Source: SW132 sp038150125
Lineage (GTDB): Bacteria; Bacteroidota; Rhodothermia; Balneolales; Balneolaceae
Direction of reading: 5' to 3'
Assembly: GCF_038150125.1 (NCBI RefSeq)
Contig: NZ_JBBVMF010000003.1
Coordinates: 298,196-362,195 of the forward strand
DNA length: 64,000 nt
Shown here: in pieces, positions 1-9,173 of the stretch
Layout of the letters: each line of letters begins with the position of its first letter
Position numbering within the stretch: position 1 is the first letter of the stretch
The notes under the pieces: model-generated
Told to the model about the DNA's origin: nothing
Databases searched by the model: none
Seen by the model: only the letters and a program-made list of their open reading frames with translations
Translations under genes and position numbers: made by a program

Positions 1-433
1 ACAAATTTTCAGTGAATATATGTGAAATGTCAAAACCTTATTGGTCAGGCATATAGAAGTGAATATTATAATCAGTGTTATATTATTTATTACATATACA
101 CGTTAAATATATACAAATTGCTCAAAGATAATTGTATGTGTGTTAAGCATGTTCATTAAAATCTGAAAATAGTTTTAATGAGGTATTCTGAGAAAAGTTT
201 AAGAATATATTTTCTGAAATAAATTAAACGTAGGTGTAAAGACCTATACGGGAAAGTCTTAAGTGATTTTCACAGTTATCGAACAATAACTTTTGTGTAG
301 ATAAGTTTAATTTTGAAATAGGGATTATTAAAATTTATTCATTATTTTTATAGAAAGGTTTTTACAATCAGCACAATTATTATTTGTGGCAAAAATTTTA
401 CAATTACAGTTGAAAGATAACAAAGCATAAGTC
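1..433. other. AT-rich region without a recognisable gene
   Basis: This stretch is very AT-rich and has stops in all frames. I see no tRNA, rRNA or convincing coding frame. It probably holds the upstream region of the small gene starting at 434, but I cannot name a promoter with confidence. Confidence 0.5.
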
Positions 434-685
434 ATGAACATTAAATTTGTTAAGCGTTCACAGATAAAGTCAAGCAAACGGCGATCCTCAAAGTTCAAGC
501 CTTTAATGGACGCACTTGATAAACTTGAACCCGGTGGACAGGCAGTTGAAGTCTCGTATTCGAACGACAAGAGCGTTAATTCCATGCGAACTGCCGTTTA
601 TCAATATAATCAAGAGAATAACGTGAAGATTAAAAGTGGAAAAGACGCATCCAACAAACGAATTTATTTCTATCGTGAAAAATAG
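434..685 (+). CDS. small basic hypothetical protein (83 aa)
   Basis: I do not recognise a family. The protein is lysine- and arginine-rich, especially in its first 22 residues, which suggests nucleic-acid or ribosome contact, but this is inference only. A longer middle segment looks like a compact alpha/beta domain and the end (KRIYFYREK) is strand-like. It has no signal peptide or membrane segment. It is a single gene converging on the GH13-like hydrolase, and a terminator hairpin follows 28 bases after its stop, which supports it being a real transcription unit. The opposite-strand frame across this region is judged a shadow because it has no terminator of its own and an unusual composition. 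Confidence 0.6.
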   Translation: MNIKFVKRSQIKSSKRRSSKFKPLMDALDKLEPGGQAVEVSYSNDKSVNSMRTAVYQYNQENNVKIKSGKDASNKRIYFYREK

Positions 686-712
686 ATAGAAACGTTATTA
701 GGAAATACATTA

Positions 713-742
713 AAAAAGCCACACTTAGTTGTGTGGCTTTAT
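713..742. terminator. bidirectional rho-independent terminator
   Basis: A perfect 10-bp stem (AAAGCCACAC pairing with GTGTGGCTTT) with a 6-base loop lies between two convergent genes. The minus-strand side is followed by a run of six T, the plus-strand side by a weaker T-rich tract. It would end both the 83-aa gene and the hydrolase gene. Confidence 0.85.
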
Positions 743-751
743 TTATGTTAC

Positions 752-3115
752 TTACTCAGACTTTTCAAATAGGAGTCCCTGGGTAACCGACAATCGAACT
801 GCCTCATCTATCTTTTTTCTCGAGATATTTGGTGTAGATAAAGCAACTTTCCATTTTTCAGGTTCTGTCACGGGTAAGCCCAGAGCTGTTGGAACGACCT
901 GTTTAGACTGCCCTTCCATATTTAGTACAACTACAATCTCTTTTCCACTATTAGGGTCCTTACGGTAGCCGTAGTAAATAACGGTTCCGTTAACCGGCTC
1001 AATGTAAGATAAAGTATCCGCCCCCCCGAAGTTGTTAATAAGCCATGGATTATTCATCCTGAAAGTTCTGACATCCAGATTAAAAGATGCTTTATTTGTA
1101 TTTATATATCGGGCGTGATAATCAACTGTGCAATACGCACTCATATCCCTCATCCATGCGCGGCAAAAATCATGTAATTTATCTGGCGTCCATATGTCTT
1201 CATTATTAGAAAGGTGTGAGTTATTCAGCATTGATAAGATATGTTCAACTGAATGATTCGTTGCCTCAACAAGGTGGAGGAGCGTTTTTGTGAAAGATCT
1301 TAACTGATCGAGAGTTAAGTAGCCAATATGTTTGAGTCTTTTAAAAAACCGTGACTGTCTGTATTCATTTTCAGTGATTTGCCAATCAAGAAAGTGAGCC
1401 TCTTCAGCTACAACTTTAATTGCATAGGTTGTATCTGTATCGCGAATGAAAGTCCAGGGTGTACTTCCGAGAGCCTGAAGAAAATCCATAGGTACGCCCG
1501 GTAAAAAACCATTCATTAACAGGGTTGTAGCAGGGTTATTATAGGCATTGTCCATGATCATTTTCAGGGAATTGCCAAGATGGGTATTGATGTTGATCGG
1601 CTCCGGATTGGCCTGTGTTCCCCTGCGCATTGTATCATGATTTGCATATCCGCCAATCCATTTCTCCCCCATTAAAAACATCTCCCGAAGGCGCCACCAC
1701 TTGGAAACCCAGTATGTATAGCTGTAAGGGGTGTTATAGGCAAAAATCATTGGGGCCCATTGAAATGCATGTGGCTGATCCTTAGTCACCTCCCGATAAG
1801 TAGAAGCAAGCTCCCAGTCGTCTCGCGGCCAGGGTCGCCCATCTTCGAAAATCATCCAGGGGCGATATTCAACTCCATTCACATTTTGCATCGTGTCGCT
1901 CATCTCCCTAAGAAATTGATCATCATGTAGCACTTTATCGCGAGTACTATCATAGTATTTAAAATCTTGTGCCCCATCCACACGGACGCCATCAAACCCA
2001 TAGTTTATTTTTCTGCGCTGCAGTTCAAGAATCATGGACCGAACAATGGGGTGCTTAAACCTGATGTCCTGCCCGTACATATTTGGTCCGCTAAAAAACA
2101 TACCAGGCATCACCTCCAGCGCCTGATTATCAGCGTGGCCATATACAACATCAAGCACAACTTTCATAGGACGCGGAAAATTATGTGCGGTCTCAATAAA
2201 TTCAAGGAGTTCATCCGGGCGCCCGGTTGTGAGCAGAGACGGGTTGATTGCTGCTGCGCCAAATATAGTAACGTCATAGCCCCAATTGAGAATATCAGGT
2301 TTACGAAGTCTCACGGTTATTTCTTCACCATTCTTAGATGGAGAGTTAACAGGATCCCAAAAAATATGGCGGTCCGGATGCTCAATAACTGGATCAATGG
2401 GCATAAGTTGAATAGCATCGAACCCGGTTAAGTTCATTTCGTCAGCCGTTAGTTCACCACCGTTTTTGAGCTTTGATTCAATCTGTTTAAAACGTTGAGT
2501 AAGTGAATGTAATGTCCCGGATATCGTTGCGGTCTGAACATGAATTTCAAGAAGGTTTACGGATGGTTTAATGCGATAGTCTTCTTCCGATGAAAGAGAA
2601 TGTTTCAGATTATCGAAATAGTGCTGATCCTTCCGCTGCGATAAAGTCCGATCAAGATCGTAGACTTCGGAGGGAGCGTGTATTCCATAAGGCATTGAAA
2701 TGGCCATCGGATCCCGGATAATTTTTTCACGTCCCGACGGGTACGAATTTTTGACCTGGTACAGAACTCCAAACTGATTATTTGTTCCAACAGCAATTCC
2801 ATCAACAACAGCGGCCGCAAATTCTCCTTCTGTCTGAATGGGAAAGGAATAGTACTGAAATGATGCATGCTGCTCAGGTTTCTCGAAATTGAGGTACAAA
2901 TTTGGTATGTACAATTCAAGTAATGTAAGCGATGCTTCCTTAAATTCTGGATTCCAAAATAAAAACCGGGCACTTGAATCATTGAGAACTGTACAGCCCA
3001 AGTGGGGCGCAAATGATTGAGCACGCTGGAAAGAGAGTGGTTGCTGAAGATCCGGACGGATATCAAACAAAAATTCACGTGTTTTGTCGCTCCTGTATTC
3101 TAAAGACTGACCCAT
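752..3115 (-). CDS. GH13-type glycoside hydrolase, probable glucosylglycerol hydrolase
   Basis: The 787-residue protein carries the four alpha-amylase clan regions in order: DVVYGH at 322-327, GFDGVRVD at 373-380 with D380 as the likely nucleophile, an FEDGRPW segment with E424 as likely acid/base, and NHD at 492-494. The region before residue 230 resembles an N-terminal beta domain, and the tail after 680 a C-terminal beta domain. There is no signal peptide, so it is cytoplasmic. The overall size and wording (for example GGYANHDTMRRG) resemble the Synechocystis Slr1670/GghA family, which hydrolyses the osmolyte 2-O-alpha-glucosylglycerol. That substrate is inferred from recollection of the family. 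It is a single gene facing the 83-aa gene. A trehalose- or sucrose-active GH13 relative remains possible. Confidence 0.72.
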   Translation of the reverse strand: MGQSLEYRSDKTREFLFDIRPDLQQPLSFQRAQSFAPHLGCTVLNDSSARFLFWNPEFKEASLTLLELYIPNLYLNFEKPEQHASFQYYSFPIQTEGEFAAAVVDGIAVGTNNQFGVLYQVKNSYPSGREKIIRDPMAISMPYGIHAPSEVYDLDRTLSQRKDQHYFDNLKHSLSSEEDYRIKPSVNLLEIHVQTATISGTLHSLTQRFKQIESKLKNGGELTADEMNLTGFDAIQLMPIDPVIEHPDRHIFWDPVNSPSKNGEEITVRLRKPDILNWGYDVTIFGAAAINPSLLTTGRPDELLEFIETAHNFPRPMKVVLDVVYGHADNQALEVMPGMFFSGPNMYGQDIRFKHPIVRSMILELQRRKINYGFDGVRVDGAQDFKYYDSTRDKVLHDDQFLREMSDTMQNVNGVEYRPWMIFEDGRPWPRDDWELASTYREVTKDQPHAFQWAPMIFAYNTPYSYTYWVSKWWRLREMFLMGEKWIGGYANHDTMRRGTQANPEPININTHLGNSLKMIMDNAYNNPATTLLMNGFLPGVPMDFLQALGSTPWTFIRDTDTTYAIKVVAEEAHFLDWQITENEYRQSRFFKRLKHIGYLTLDQLRSFTKTLLHLVEATNHSVEHILSMLNNSHLSNNEDIWTPDKLHDFCRAWMRDMSAYCTVDYHARYINTNKASFNLDVRTFRMNNPWLINNFGGADTLSYIEPVNGTVIYYGYRKDPNSGKEIVVVLNMEGQSKQVVPTALGLPVTEPEKWKVALSTPNISRKKIDEAVRLSVTQGLLFEKSE

Positions 3116-3712
3116 AAATAAATGGCTTATATATTAACCGTTCGAAATATTGTTATTGTAGAGGCAGCGATTTGATATAGTTTTTGAGAGCACTCAGCGA
3201 TACTGCTTTAACCGATCTGACCTGTAAAGTTACTACTCAACGTCAGCCTCATGTAGTGGGAGAAACTCAGTATTGCAAAACAAAAAATTCATGCTACTAC
3301 AAATGAATAACTGAGGTAGACTTAATAACCCTTTTAGGTAAAAAAAAACGCTACCAACAGCATCTAATATAGTTGCTGAAAATTAAAAAGCGAATTGATT
3401 TTACAGTGACAATAGAAAAGATCGGAATAAATGGCTTGCAGGATGTTATGTGGCTAAATAAAATAATCTTTTGAGTAAGGCATCGAATTACGACCCGTCA
3501 GGTTAGTCGAGGCATTGAGCCGGTAAAATCTGTCGAGAATTTTGTGTGATTGCTATCCATGTTTTGCTTTCATATAATTTATTAAAAAATGGAAAGTCAT
3601 CCTCAAATTTAAAAGAAACATGCAGATTGAACAATCTGAGGATATTAAATCTGTTTGTAGATACGGTGTCTAATTACTTGCAGAATTTCCATTGACAATT
3701 AATGGATAAAGG
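3116..3712. other. 597-bp intergenic region, no gene seen
   Basis: The sequence lies upstream of the hydrolase gene and downstream of plsC (both minus strand). It is AT-rich, with no long frame, no RNA gene I can fold by eye and no clear repeat. The promoter of the hydrolase gene should lie in the part nearest 3116. Confidence 0.4.
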
Positions 3713-4477
3713 TCACACATCAACGTCGTTTACCGGGAGGTCGAAGTCAGCGGCAGCCCATTGCAGGTAGAGTGCCCGCACGCCGGCAATTTCATCATCG
3801 AGCGTGTCGAGGGTCCAGTCATCAGTGGAGATGGCCGGGTAGATATGTGCTGTTGATTTACCTTTTCGCGTAACCAGTGAGCCGCCCTCACTCAGGCGCT
3901 GGTTCCCCTCAAAATAGATTGGGACAATGGGATAGCCAAGATCCATGGCTGTACGGAATGGACCTTTTTTGAACGGGCCAATGATACCCTCGTGTTTCCG
4001 GGAACCTTCAGGGGCAGCAAAGATGGAGAGTTTTTTCGCTCTCACTCTAGCATATGATTTTTGTAATGTTGTAACTGCTTCTTTTGAATTCTGCCGTTTG
4101 ATGAAAACCTGGCCGGTGAGTCGCCCAAGAATAAAAAAAAGTGGATTATACTGAAGCTCCCATTTTGCAATGAACCGTACGCGTGGCAGGCCGAGGGCAA
4201 GAATAGTAAATAAGTCGAGAGTGGAACTGTGATTGGATATGTAGACAGCCGGAACAGACAGCCTGTCTGTGTGTTGTTTAATGGAGAACCGGATACCGAG
4301 AATAAAGAACACCGGGTAAGCGAGCAGCGGAGCAATTTGTTCGATTACAAAGTTGGTTAAACGTCCCAGGGAAATGATAAGCAGAAAGAGAACAAGAGGC
4401 GTGATAAGTATGAGTAGTATAAAAAAAACTACCATCGACAAGGATGTTCGCAGTAGTTGTTCCAGTGTTGCTTTCAT
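3713..4477 (-). CDS. plsC: 1-acyl-sn-glycerol-3-phosphate acyltransferase (PlsC family)
   Basis: The enzyme adds the second acyl chain to lysophosphatidate to give phosphatidate in membrane lipid synthesis. A long hydrophobic N-terminus (about residues 13-62) anchors it in the inner membrane. The HX4D catalytic motif is present as NHSSTLD (H83, D88), followed by the substrate-binding PEGSR (156-160) and a conserved GPFKKGPF segment (167-174). The 254-residue length is normal. It is last in a minus-strand run, 15 bases after the yraN stop, so it is probably co-transcribed with YraN and the GbsR-like regulator. Substrate preference cannot be read from sequence. Confidence 0.9.
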   Translation of the reverse strand: MKATLEQLLRTSLSMVVFFILLILITPLVLFLLIISLGRLTNFVIEQIAPLLAYPVFFILGIRFSIKQHTDRLSVPAVYISNHSSTLDLFTILALGLPRVRFIAKWELQYNPLFFILGRLTGQVFIKRQNSKEAVTTLQKSYARVRAKKLSIFAAPEGSRKHEGIIGPFKKGPFRTAMDLGYPIVPIYFEGNQRLSEGGSLVTRKGKSTAHIYPAISTDDWTLDTLDDEIAGVRALYLQWAAADFDLPVNDVDV

Positions 4478-4492
4478 GCCCGCATTTTAGAT

Positions 4493-4855
4493 TTATCGGA
4501 AAGCATCTTCAAAGTGGGTTATATCGGGTGCTTCTTTGTCATTTTGAACGATTGCAATTACATCAAACCGGACAAGTGCAGTTTCCATTTTTCGTTCGTA
4601 GACCCACGCCTCGGCAGCTTTTTTCACCAGGGATTCCTTTTGGGGCGTAACGTAATCTTCCGGTCGTCCAAAGTAGGTGCCTGACCGAAGTTTAACTTCA
4701 ACAAAAATAATCTGTTTATGATCGTAAGCAACAATATCTACCTCAGCCTTTTCAAAATAGTAGTTACGATCGAGAATAAGCCATCCCTTTGACTCCAGAT
4801 ACGCAGACGCAATTTCCTCGCCTTCATCTCCAATTTGACGGCCTGTTTTAGACAT
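4493..4855 (-). CDS. YraN/UPF0102 family endonuclease-like protein
   Basis: The 120-residue protein matches the UPF0102 family: GxxGE near the start (residues 9-13), an EVDIVA strand with D40, and VEVK with E53 and K55. Together these make the PD-(D/E)XK nuclease core. The family is widespread, often sits near rnhB or lipid genes, and its physiological substrate is unsettled; a Holliday-junction-type function has been suggested for related folds. It lies 6 bases after the regulator stop and 15 bases before plsC. All core residues are intact. Confidence 0.88.
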   Translation of the reverse strand: MSKTGRQIGDEGEEIASAYLESKGWLILDRNYYFEKAEVDIVAYDHKQIIFVEVKLRSGTYFGRPEDYVTPQKESLVKKAAEAWVYERKMETALVRFDVIAIVQNDKEAPDITHFEDAFR

Positions 4856-4861
4856 AATATT

Positions 4862-5449
4862 TTAATCGTTGGCGGATACGGTGTTCGCTTCTCCTTTAAG
4901 AGACTGATGTGCCTCTGCAAGCTTGACCAGTTTTTTTAGGAATTTTAGATTCTTCTTGTTGATGTAAGGCAGCATCGCTTTTGTGAACCTGTCGAACATC
5001 TCCAGGAATTCTATGAAGTTTTCGATTCTCTCCTTAAATTCTTTTTCCTCTTCGGTGAGCTCTTCTCCATTCTCAAAAAGCTTGAGGCATTCTACCAGGT
5101 TATGCTGGATGGGGGCAATTTCCCGTTGCTGACGCTCATCAATTAAAACAGCAACAATGTTCCAGACATCTTTTTCGGCAGTATAGAAATCTTTCCGTTT
5201 TCCTTTAAAGTGTACCTTATTAACAAGCTGCCACTGCACAAGATTTCGGAGATTCATATTTGCATTCCCACGGCTAATATGCAGCTGATTCATGATCGTA
5301 TCGGTATCTAATGGCTCGTTTTCTGCATAGAGCAGAGCGTGGATTTGAGCCATCGTTTTGTTGATTCCCCATGCAGATGCCATTTCGCCCCATAGCAACA
5401 CAAATTGCTCAGATGCTTTTTCATACCGCTTTGACCGTTGTTCAGACAT
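4862..5449 (-). CDS. GbsR/MarR-like transcriptional regulator
   Basis: A winged helix-turn-helix fills about residues 30-100 (AQIHALLYAENEPL, then a recognition helix around HISRGNANMNLRNL). A long helical C-terminal dimerisation region follows. The layout and the opening phrase (FVLLWGEMASAWGINKTMAQIHALLY) match the GbsR group, whose founding member controls glycine-betaine synthesis in Bacillus. The target here is unknown. It is transcribed between the FmdB-like gene (8 bases upstream) and yraN, so it may control its own operon or an osmotic-stress regulon elsewhere. Confidence 0.82.
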   Translation of the reverse strand: MSEQRSKRYEKASEQFVLLWGEMASAWGINKTMAQIHALLYAENEPLDTDTIMNQLHISRGNANMNLRNLVQWQLVNKVHFKGKRKDFYTAEKDVWNIVAVLIDERQQREIAPIQHNLVECLKLFENGEELTEEEKEFKERIENFIEFLEMFDRFTKAMLPYINKKNLKFLKKLVKLAEAHQSLKGEANTVSAND

Positions 5450-5457
5450 TCGGCTGC

Positions 5458-5757
5458 TTAATCGGTAGGTTTATCGGGGCCGGACTTAGGCTCTTTTTTA
5501 TCTGTCGAAGCAGATTTAGATTCCGGCGAATCAGTTTTTGATGAGCTTTCGTTGTTCTTCCCCTTCCCGTTACTTTTCCCGTTTTTGTAATCCGTTACAT
5601 AGAATCCGGACCCTTTAAAAAGAAGTCCCGTTCCGCCACTGATTAGACGTTTTACAGGCTGACCGGTTGTCGGACACACTTTAAGCGGCTCTTCAGACAT
5701 TGATTGGAGTACTTCAAATGTGGTACCATCTTCCCTTTTATACTCGTATGTAGGCAT
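5458..5757 (-). CDS. FmdB-like small protein with degenerate zinc ribbon
   Basis: The start is placed at the ATG giving MPTYEYKRED because this is the invariant family start; the frame runs open a further 19 codons upstream but that part looks non-coding. FmdB proteins normally carry two Cys pairs in a short zinc ribbon. Here the first pair is replaced (YKREDGTTF) and only C28 remains of the second (CPTTGQPVKR). The conserved core after it (RLISGGTGLLFKGSGFYVTDY) is intact. A polar, Lys/Ser/Asp-rich tail fills residues 57-99. Zinc binding is therefore unlikely. It is 8 bases upstream of the GbsR-like gene. Confidence 0.82.
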   Translation of the reverse strand: MPTYEYKREDGTTFEVLQSMSEEPLKVCPTTGQPVKRLISGGTGLLFKGSGFYVTDYKNGKSNGKGKNNESSSKTDSPESKSASTDKKEPKSGPDKPTD

Positions 5758-5851
5758 ACTTGGTTTATTATATTTGTTAATACATTCACTAAACTGACTG
5801 AACATACAGCACAAAATGTGCCAAAGTTGTTTTCAGGCGCAAAATGACGGA

Positions 5852-7045
5852 TTAGGTCAAGGCATTAAATCCATTCGATAAACGTTGGATCGCTTCTTTT
5901 AATTGTTCCATCGACGACGCATAGCTGATTCTTAACCCGCCAGGTTCTCCAAAAGCATCTCCCGGAACTGCGGCAACCCCATGGTCCTCCAGCAAGTAGA
6001 GGCAGAGGTCGGTAGATGTTTTAATAGTTGAGCCAGACGGGGTACTCTTTCCAAGAAATGCACGAATATCGGGGAAGAGGTAAAATGCCCCGGAAGGAGT
6101 AAAACAGTCAACACCGTCAATTTCATTGAGCGCTTTAACCATATAATTACGCCGTTCTAAAAAGGAATCTCTCATTCGAGATACTGGGGCCATGGAGCCT
6201 GTGTAAGCAGCAATTCCCGCTTTTTGAGAGATAGATGATGGGGCTGATGTTTCCTGGCTTTGAATTTTTGCCAGAGCGCTGATGATAGCCTTAGGGCCGG
6301 CAGCATAACCTAGCCGCCAGCCAGTCATGGCAAATCCCTTTGAAAAACCGTTGATCACAACTGTCCTGTCCTGAAGGTCTGGTGCAGCATTCAAAATACT
6401 GACATGCTCGCCGTTGAACACGATGTACTCATAAATTTCATCTGAAAAAATGAGAATATCGGGGTATTCTCTTAATACATTGGCAATCTCTTTCAGCTCT
6501 TTTAACGTGTAACAGGTGCCCGTTGGGTTGGAGGGCGAGCATAGAATCAGAGCTTTTGTATTAGGAGTGATGTGTTCCCTAAGCTGTTCGGCCGTCATTT
6601 TAAACTGATCAGCAAACGATGTTCGTATGGGAACAGGAGTTCCCTGGGCCATTTTTACCATTTCCGGATAAGATACCCAGTAGGGGGCGGGTATTAGCAC
6701 CTCGTCTCCCAGGTTGATGGTAGCCAGCAGTGAAAACCCGATGGACTGCTTAGCACCGTTGGAGAGGACGATTTCATCGGCGCTGTAAGTGAGGTCGTTG
6801 TCTCGCTTGAGTTTATTCACAACTGCCTCCCTCAATTCCGGCATACCTGTATTCATTGTATAGCCATGAAATCCGTCAGTAATAGCTTCGATGGCGGCAT
6901 TACAAATGTGGGCTGGCGTTTTAAAGTCTGGTTCGCCGGCACTCAGCGATATGACAGACACACCCTCTCTGGCCAGCTGCTTTGCTCGGCCGGATATTTT
7001 AAGCGTTTGCGATTCCGATAGATTCTCTGCGCGGTTTGATATCAT
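5852..7045 (-). CDS. PLP-dependent aminotransferase, class I (aspartate aminotransferase type)
   Basis: The protein has the fold type I hallmarks: an SPSNPTG substrate-binding loop at 170-176, SDEIY at 201-205, the Schiff-base lysine K236 in NGFSKGFAMTGWRLGY, and the carboxylate-binding arginine in GGLRISYA near the C-terminus. Its 397 residues are typical of the bacterial Ib aspartate/prephenate aminotransferase group (AspC/AspB of Bacillus and Thermus). It probably transfers the amino group between aspartate and 2-oxoglutarate; other amino acids are possible. It is the first gene of a minus-strand run, but a 94-base gap separates it from the FmdB-like gene. Confidence 0.88.
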   Translation of the reverse strand: MISNRAENLSESQTLKISGRAKQLAREGVSVISLSAGEPDFKTPAHICNAAIEAITDGFHGYTMNTGMPELREAVVNKLKRDNDLTYSADEIVLSNGAKQSIGFSLLATINLGDEVLIPAPYWVSYPEMVKMAQGTPVPIRTSFADQFKMTAEQLREHITPNTKALILCSPSNPTGTCYTLKELKEIANVLREYPDILIFSDEIYEYIVFNGEHVSILNAAPDLQDRTVVINGFSKGFAMTGWRLGYAAGPKAIISALAKIQSQETSAPSSISQKAGIAAYTGSMAPVSRMRDSFLERRNYMVKALNEIDGVDCFTPSGAFYLFPDIRAFLGKSTPSGSTIKTSTDLCLYLLEDHGVAAVPGDAFGEPGGLRISYASSMEQLKEAIQRLSNGFNALT

Positions 7046-7170
7046 GGATTGTTGATTTAATTGCTGGAACGCTAAATTTTACTGTCTTGAATGATAGCAA
7101 TAATCTGCCAAAAAAGAGGGTATTAATACGGAGGAAATGACAAAGTGAATTAAGGAATAATGAATGATAA

Positions 7171-7212
7171 ACACCGAATTACGAACTTGTGTCAGGGTGC
7201 AAGATTCGGTGT
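7171..7212 (-). terminator. inverted repeat after coaD, possible terminator
   Basis: Perfect 9-bp arms ACACCGAAT and ATTCGGTGT are separated by 24 bases, just downstream of coaD on the minus strand. The tract after the stem is T-rich but interrupted, so termination is plausible rather than clear. Confidence 0.4.
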
Positions 7213-7228
7213 GCAAGATTCAAATCAA

Positions 7229-7726
7229 TTACTCCATTTTTTTGAGAATGGCCTTATGAATATTGGGTGGAACGAAGCTGGTAATGTCACCATCCCAAAG
7301 AGCTACTTCTTTTACAATTGACGAGGATGTAATGGCGTGATTTTCGTCGGGCATCAAAAAGAGTGTATCCAGTTTTGGAGACAGCCTGCGATTGGTAAGT
7401 GCCATTTGAAACTCATATTCAAAATCAGAAATTTGTCTTACGCCCCTCAATAGGACTGTAGCATTCTTTTCTTCAGCAAAATCAATCAGCAGGCCCGTAA
7501 ACTGTTCTACCTCCACTTTATCTTTCCATGGCTTGTCGCTGATGGCTTCACGAATAAGATCTTCGCGTTCCTGTCCTGTAAATAAGGTCTCTTTCTTGCT
7601 GTTCACCGCAACTGTTACAACGACCAGGTCAAATATTCGGGTAGCTCGTTCAACCAAGTCAATATGACCGTTTGTAAACGGATCGAAAGATCCCGGATAA
7701 ATTGCAATCTTTTTGGATTCTTCCAT
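7229..7726 (-). CDS. coaD: phosphopantetheine adenylyltransferase
   Basis: The enzyme makes dephospho-CoA from 4'-phosphopantetheine and ATP, the penultimate step of coenzyme A synthesis. The N-terminal YPGSFDPFTNGHIDLVERA carries the nucleotidyltransferase TxGH motif, and LLRGVRQISDFEYEFQMA and SSSIVKE are characteristic family segments. At 165 residues it is full length. It starts 10 bases after rsmD, a pairing found in many bacteria, and is the last gene of the pseudopilin-like/DUF3822/rsmD/coaD run. Confidence 0.95.
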   Translation of the reverse strand: MEESKKIAIYPGSFDPFTNGHIDLVERATRIFDLVVVTVAVNSKKETLFTGQEREDLIREAISDKPWKDKVEVEQFTGLLIDFAEEKNATVLLRGVRQISDFEYEFQMALTNRRLSPKLDTLFLMPDENHAITSSSIVKEVALWDGDITSFVPPNIHKAILKKME

Positions 7727-7736
7727 AACCAGACTG

Positions 7737-8288
7737 TTAAAAGTCGCTGTTCTCCTTCATAAAGATAGATACAATCGTGCGGCCATAGGGCCTTGAATAA
7801 ACACAGTTGGGATGATCGGAAAAGTCATGGCGTTTATCATGCTCAAGAATAAACCAGCCATCCTTGTTAAGTATATCCCGCTCAAGTACCATCTCAATAA
7901 TCCCCGTCATGAAAAAGTAGTCGTAAGGCGGATCGGCAAAAATAAAATCAAACGATTGACCCGGGTTTTCAAGATATTCTTCGACGGCTATTATCCTTGT
8001 CGAAATTTGGTCTTCAACATCAAATGTGCCTGCAAGTTTTTCGATATGTTTGATGTGGTCCGGTTCTCGGTCCACAAATATTACGCTTTCTGACCCTCTT
8101 GAAATAGCTTCAAAGCCCAGATTACCGCTTCCGGCAAACAGGTCAAGCACGATGGTGCCTTCAAAATACCGACGGGCTGCTATCACCGAAAATATCCCTT
8201 CTTTTGTGCGGTCGGTAGTGGGACGAAGCAAATCGGTTTTTGGCGTTGGTATCTTTCGTCCTTTAAGAGTTCCCGTTATGATTCTCAT
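7737..8288 (-). CDS. rsmD: 16S rRNA (guanine(966)-N2)-methyltransferase RsmD
   Basis: A Rossmann methyltransferase with SAM motif I as LDLFAGSGNLGFEA (49-62) and the catalytic N-methyltransferase motif DPPY (119-122). The start MRIITGTLKGRKI and the LRPTTDRTKEGIFS segment are typical for RsmD. It methylates G966 of 16S rRNA during small-subunit assembly. Its start codon lies inside the end of the DUF3822 gene (26-base overlap); this start is kept because it is the conserved family start. Confidence 0.93.
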   Translation of the reverse strand: MRIITGTLKGRKIPTPKTDLLRPTTDRTKEGIFSVIAARRYFEGTIVLDLFAGSGNLGFEAISRGSESVIFVDREPDHIKHIEKLAGTFDVEDQISTRIIAVEEYLENPGQSFDFIFADPPYDYFFMTGIIEMVLERDILNKDGWFILEHDKRHDFSDHPNCVYSRPYGRTIVSIFMKENSDF

Positions 8289-9171
8289 GGAGTTCCTTTT
8301 CGGGTTGATGATCGAAATTCATGCTCAGTAATATGGCCGGAAATGCACGCTCCAGAGGGAATCCGTACGTTTGTTCAGGGGCCGATATGTGCATTCTTTC
8401 CAACGAGTTCATTATAATGTGCTCTCCTGATCGATCCCAGTACGGGGCGAGCACCTTTCGTATTTCAGAAGCGTGGAACCCGTAGAAGTAGATTTGTTCG
8501 TGAATGCCACTCATCCAGGAATTTATTTGTGCAAATAGTTTCCAGTAGTAGGGCAGATCGCTGACATTATCGAACCGTATAACAGTAGCACCCCTGAGCT
8601 TGCCTAAAAGGAATGAGCTGACGGAGATATAGTTTCGGCTGCAATGAATAGCCAGAAATGACCCATTAATATTGGTGTGATTTTGCCAGTCGATACCAAT
8701 CTCAAATTCTGAAATGTATTCAGTATGAGACACGTCTCCCAGCAGTTTTTTAAAACCACCCATGGCATTGGAGTCCCGAATAAGCAGAAGGCGATGATCT
8801 ACATTGCTGAGCTTGTACCAGGTAATTTGAAGATCCTCGCGCGGAACCGATTGTGCAATTATTCGAATGTGAGCTTCCCGTTCATCCGGGTTTTCATATA
8901 CATAGCGGGGCAGAATTGTCCAGCACTCTTCATCGGCCGGTGACAAGATCCGAATGGAGTTGCAATTGAATCTTTCTTTTAGATCAGCTACTGATCGTTT
9001 AATACCGGAAAATGCGTCGTCGTTTCCGTGGACGATCGCATTTTTTACATTGAAGTTAAAGTCGAAAGCACCTATATGCTTCGCTGAAGATGGGTTGTTC
9101 TGGTCGTTTACCGAATAATAAATTTGATTATCGGAGTAACAGATTCCAAGACAAACATCCTCATCGGTCAT
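8263..9171 (-). CDS. DUF3822 family protein
   Basis: The 302-residue protein resembles the DUF3822 family, found mainly in Bacteroidota-type genomes next to rsmD. It reads as a two-lobed fold: an N-terminal half with LGICYSDNQIYYSVND and a second half with GSFLAIHCSRNYISVSSFLLGKLRGATVIRF. That arrangement recalls the actin-like ATPases PilM/GspL, but the phosphate-binding loops are not convincing. It has no signal peptide and no membrane segment. It lies 2 bases after the pseudopilin-like gene and overlaps rsmD, so translation is probably coupled. The function is unknown. Confidence 0.75.
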   Translation of the reverse strand: MTDEDVCLGICYSDNQIYYSVNDQNNPSSAKHIGAFDFNFNVKNAIVHGNDDAFSGIKRSVADLKERFNCNSIRILSPADEECWTILPRYVYENPDEREAHIRIIAQSVPREDLQITWYKLSNVDHRLLLIRDSNAMGGFKKLLGDVSHTEYISEFEIGIDWQNHTNINGSFLAIHCSRNYISVSSFLLGKLRGATVIRFDNVSDLPYYWKLFAQINSWMSGIHEQIYFYGFHASEIRKVLAPYWDRSGEHIIMNSLERMHISAPEQTYGFPLERAFPAILLSMNFDHQPEKELHENHNGNS

Positions 9172-9173
9172 TG

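Noticed and set aside
328..585. 85-residue frame on the minus strand opposite the first small gene
   Set aside because: The plus-strand gene has a terminator and a more natural composition; both cannot be well supported.
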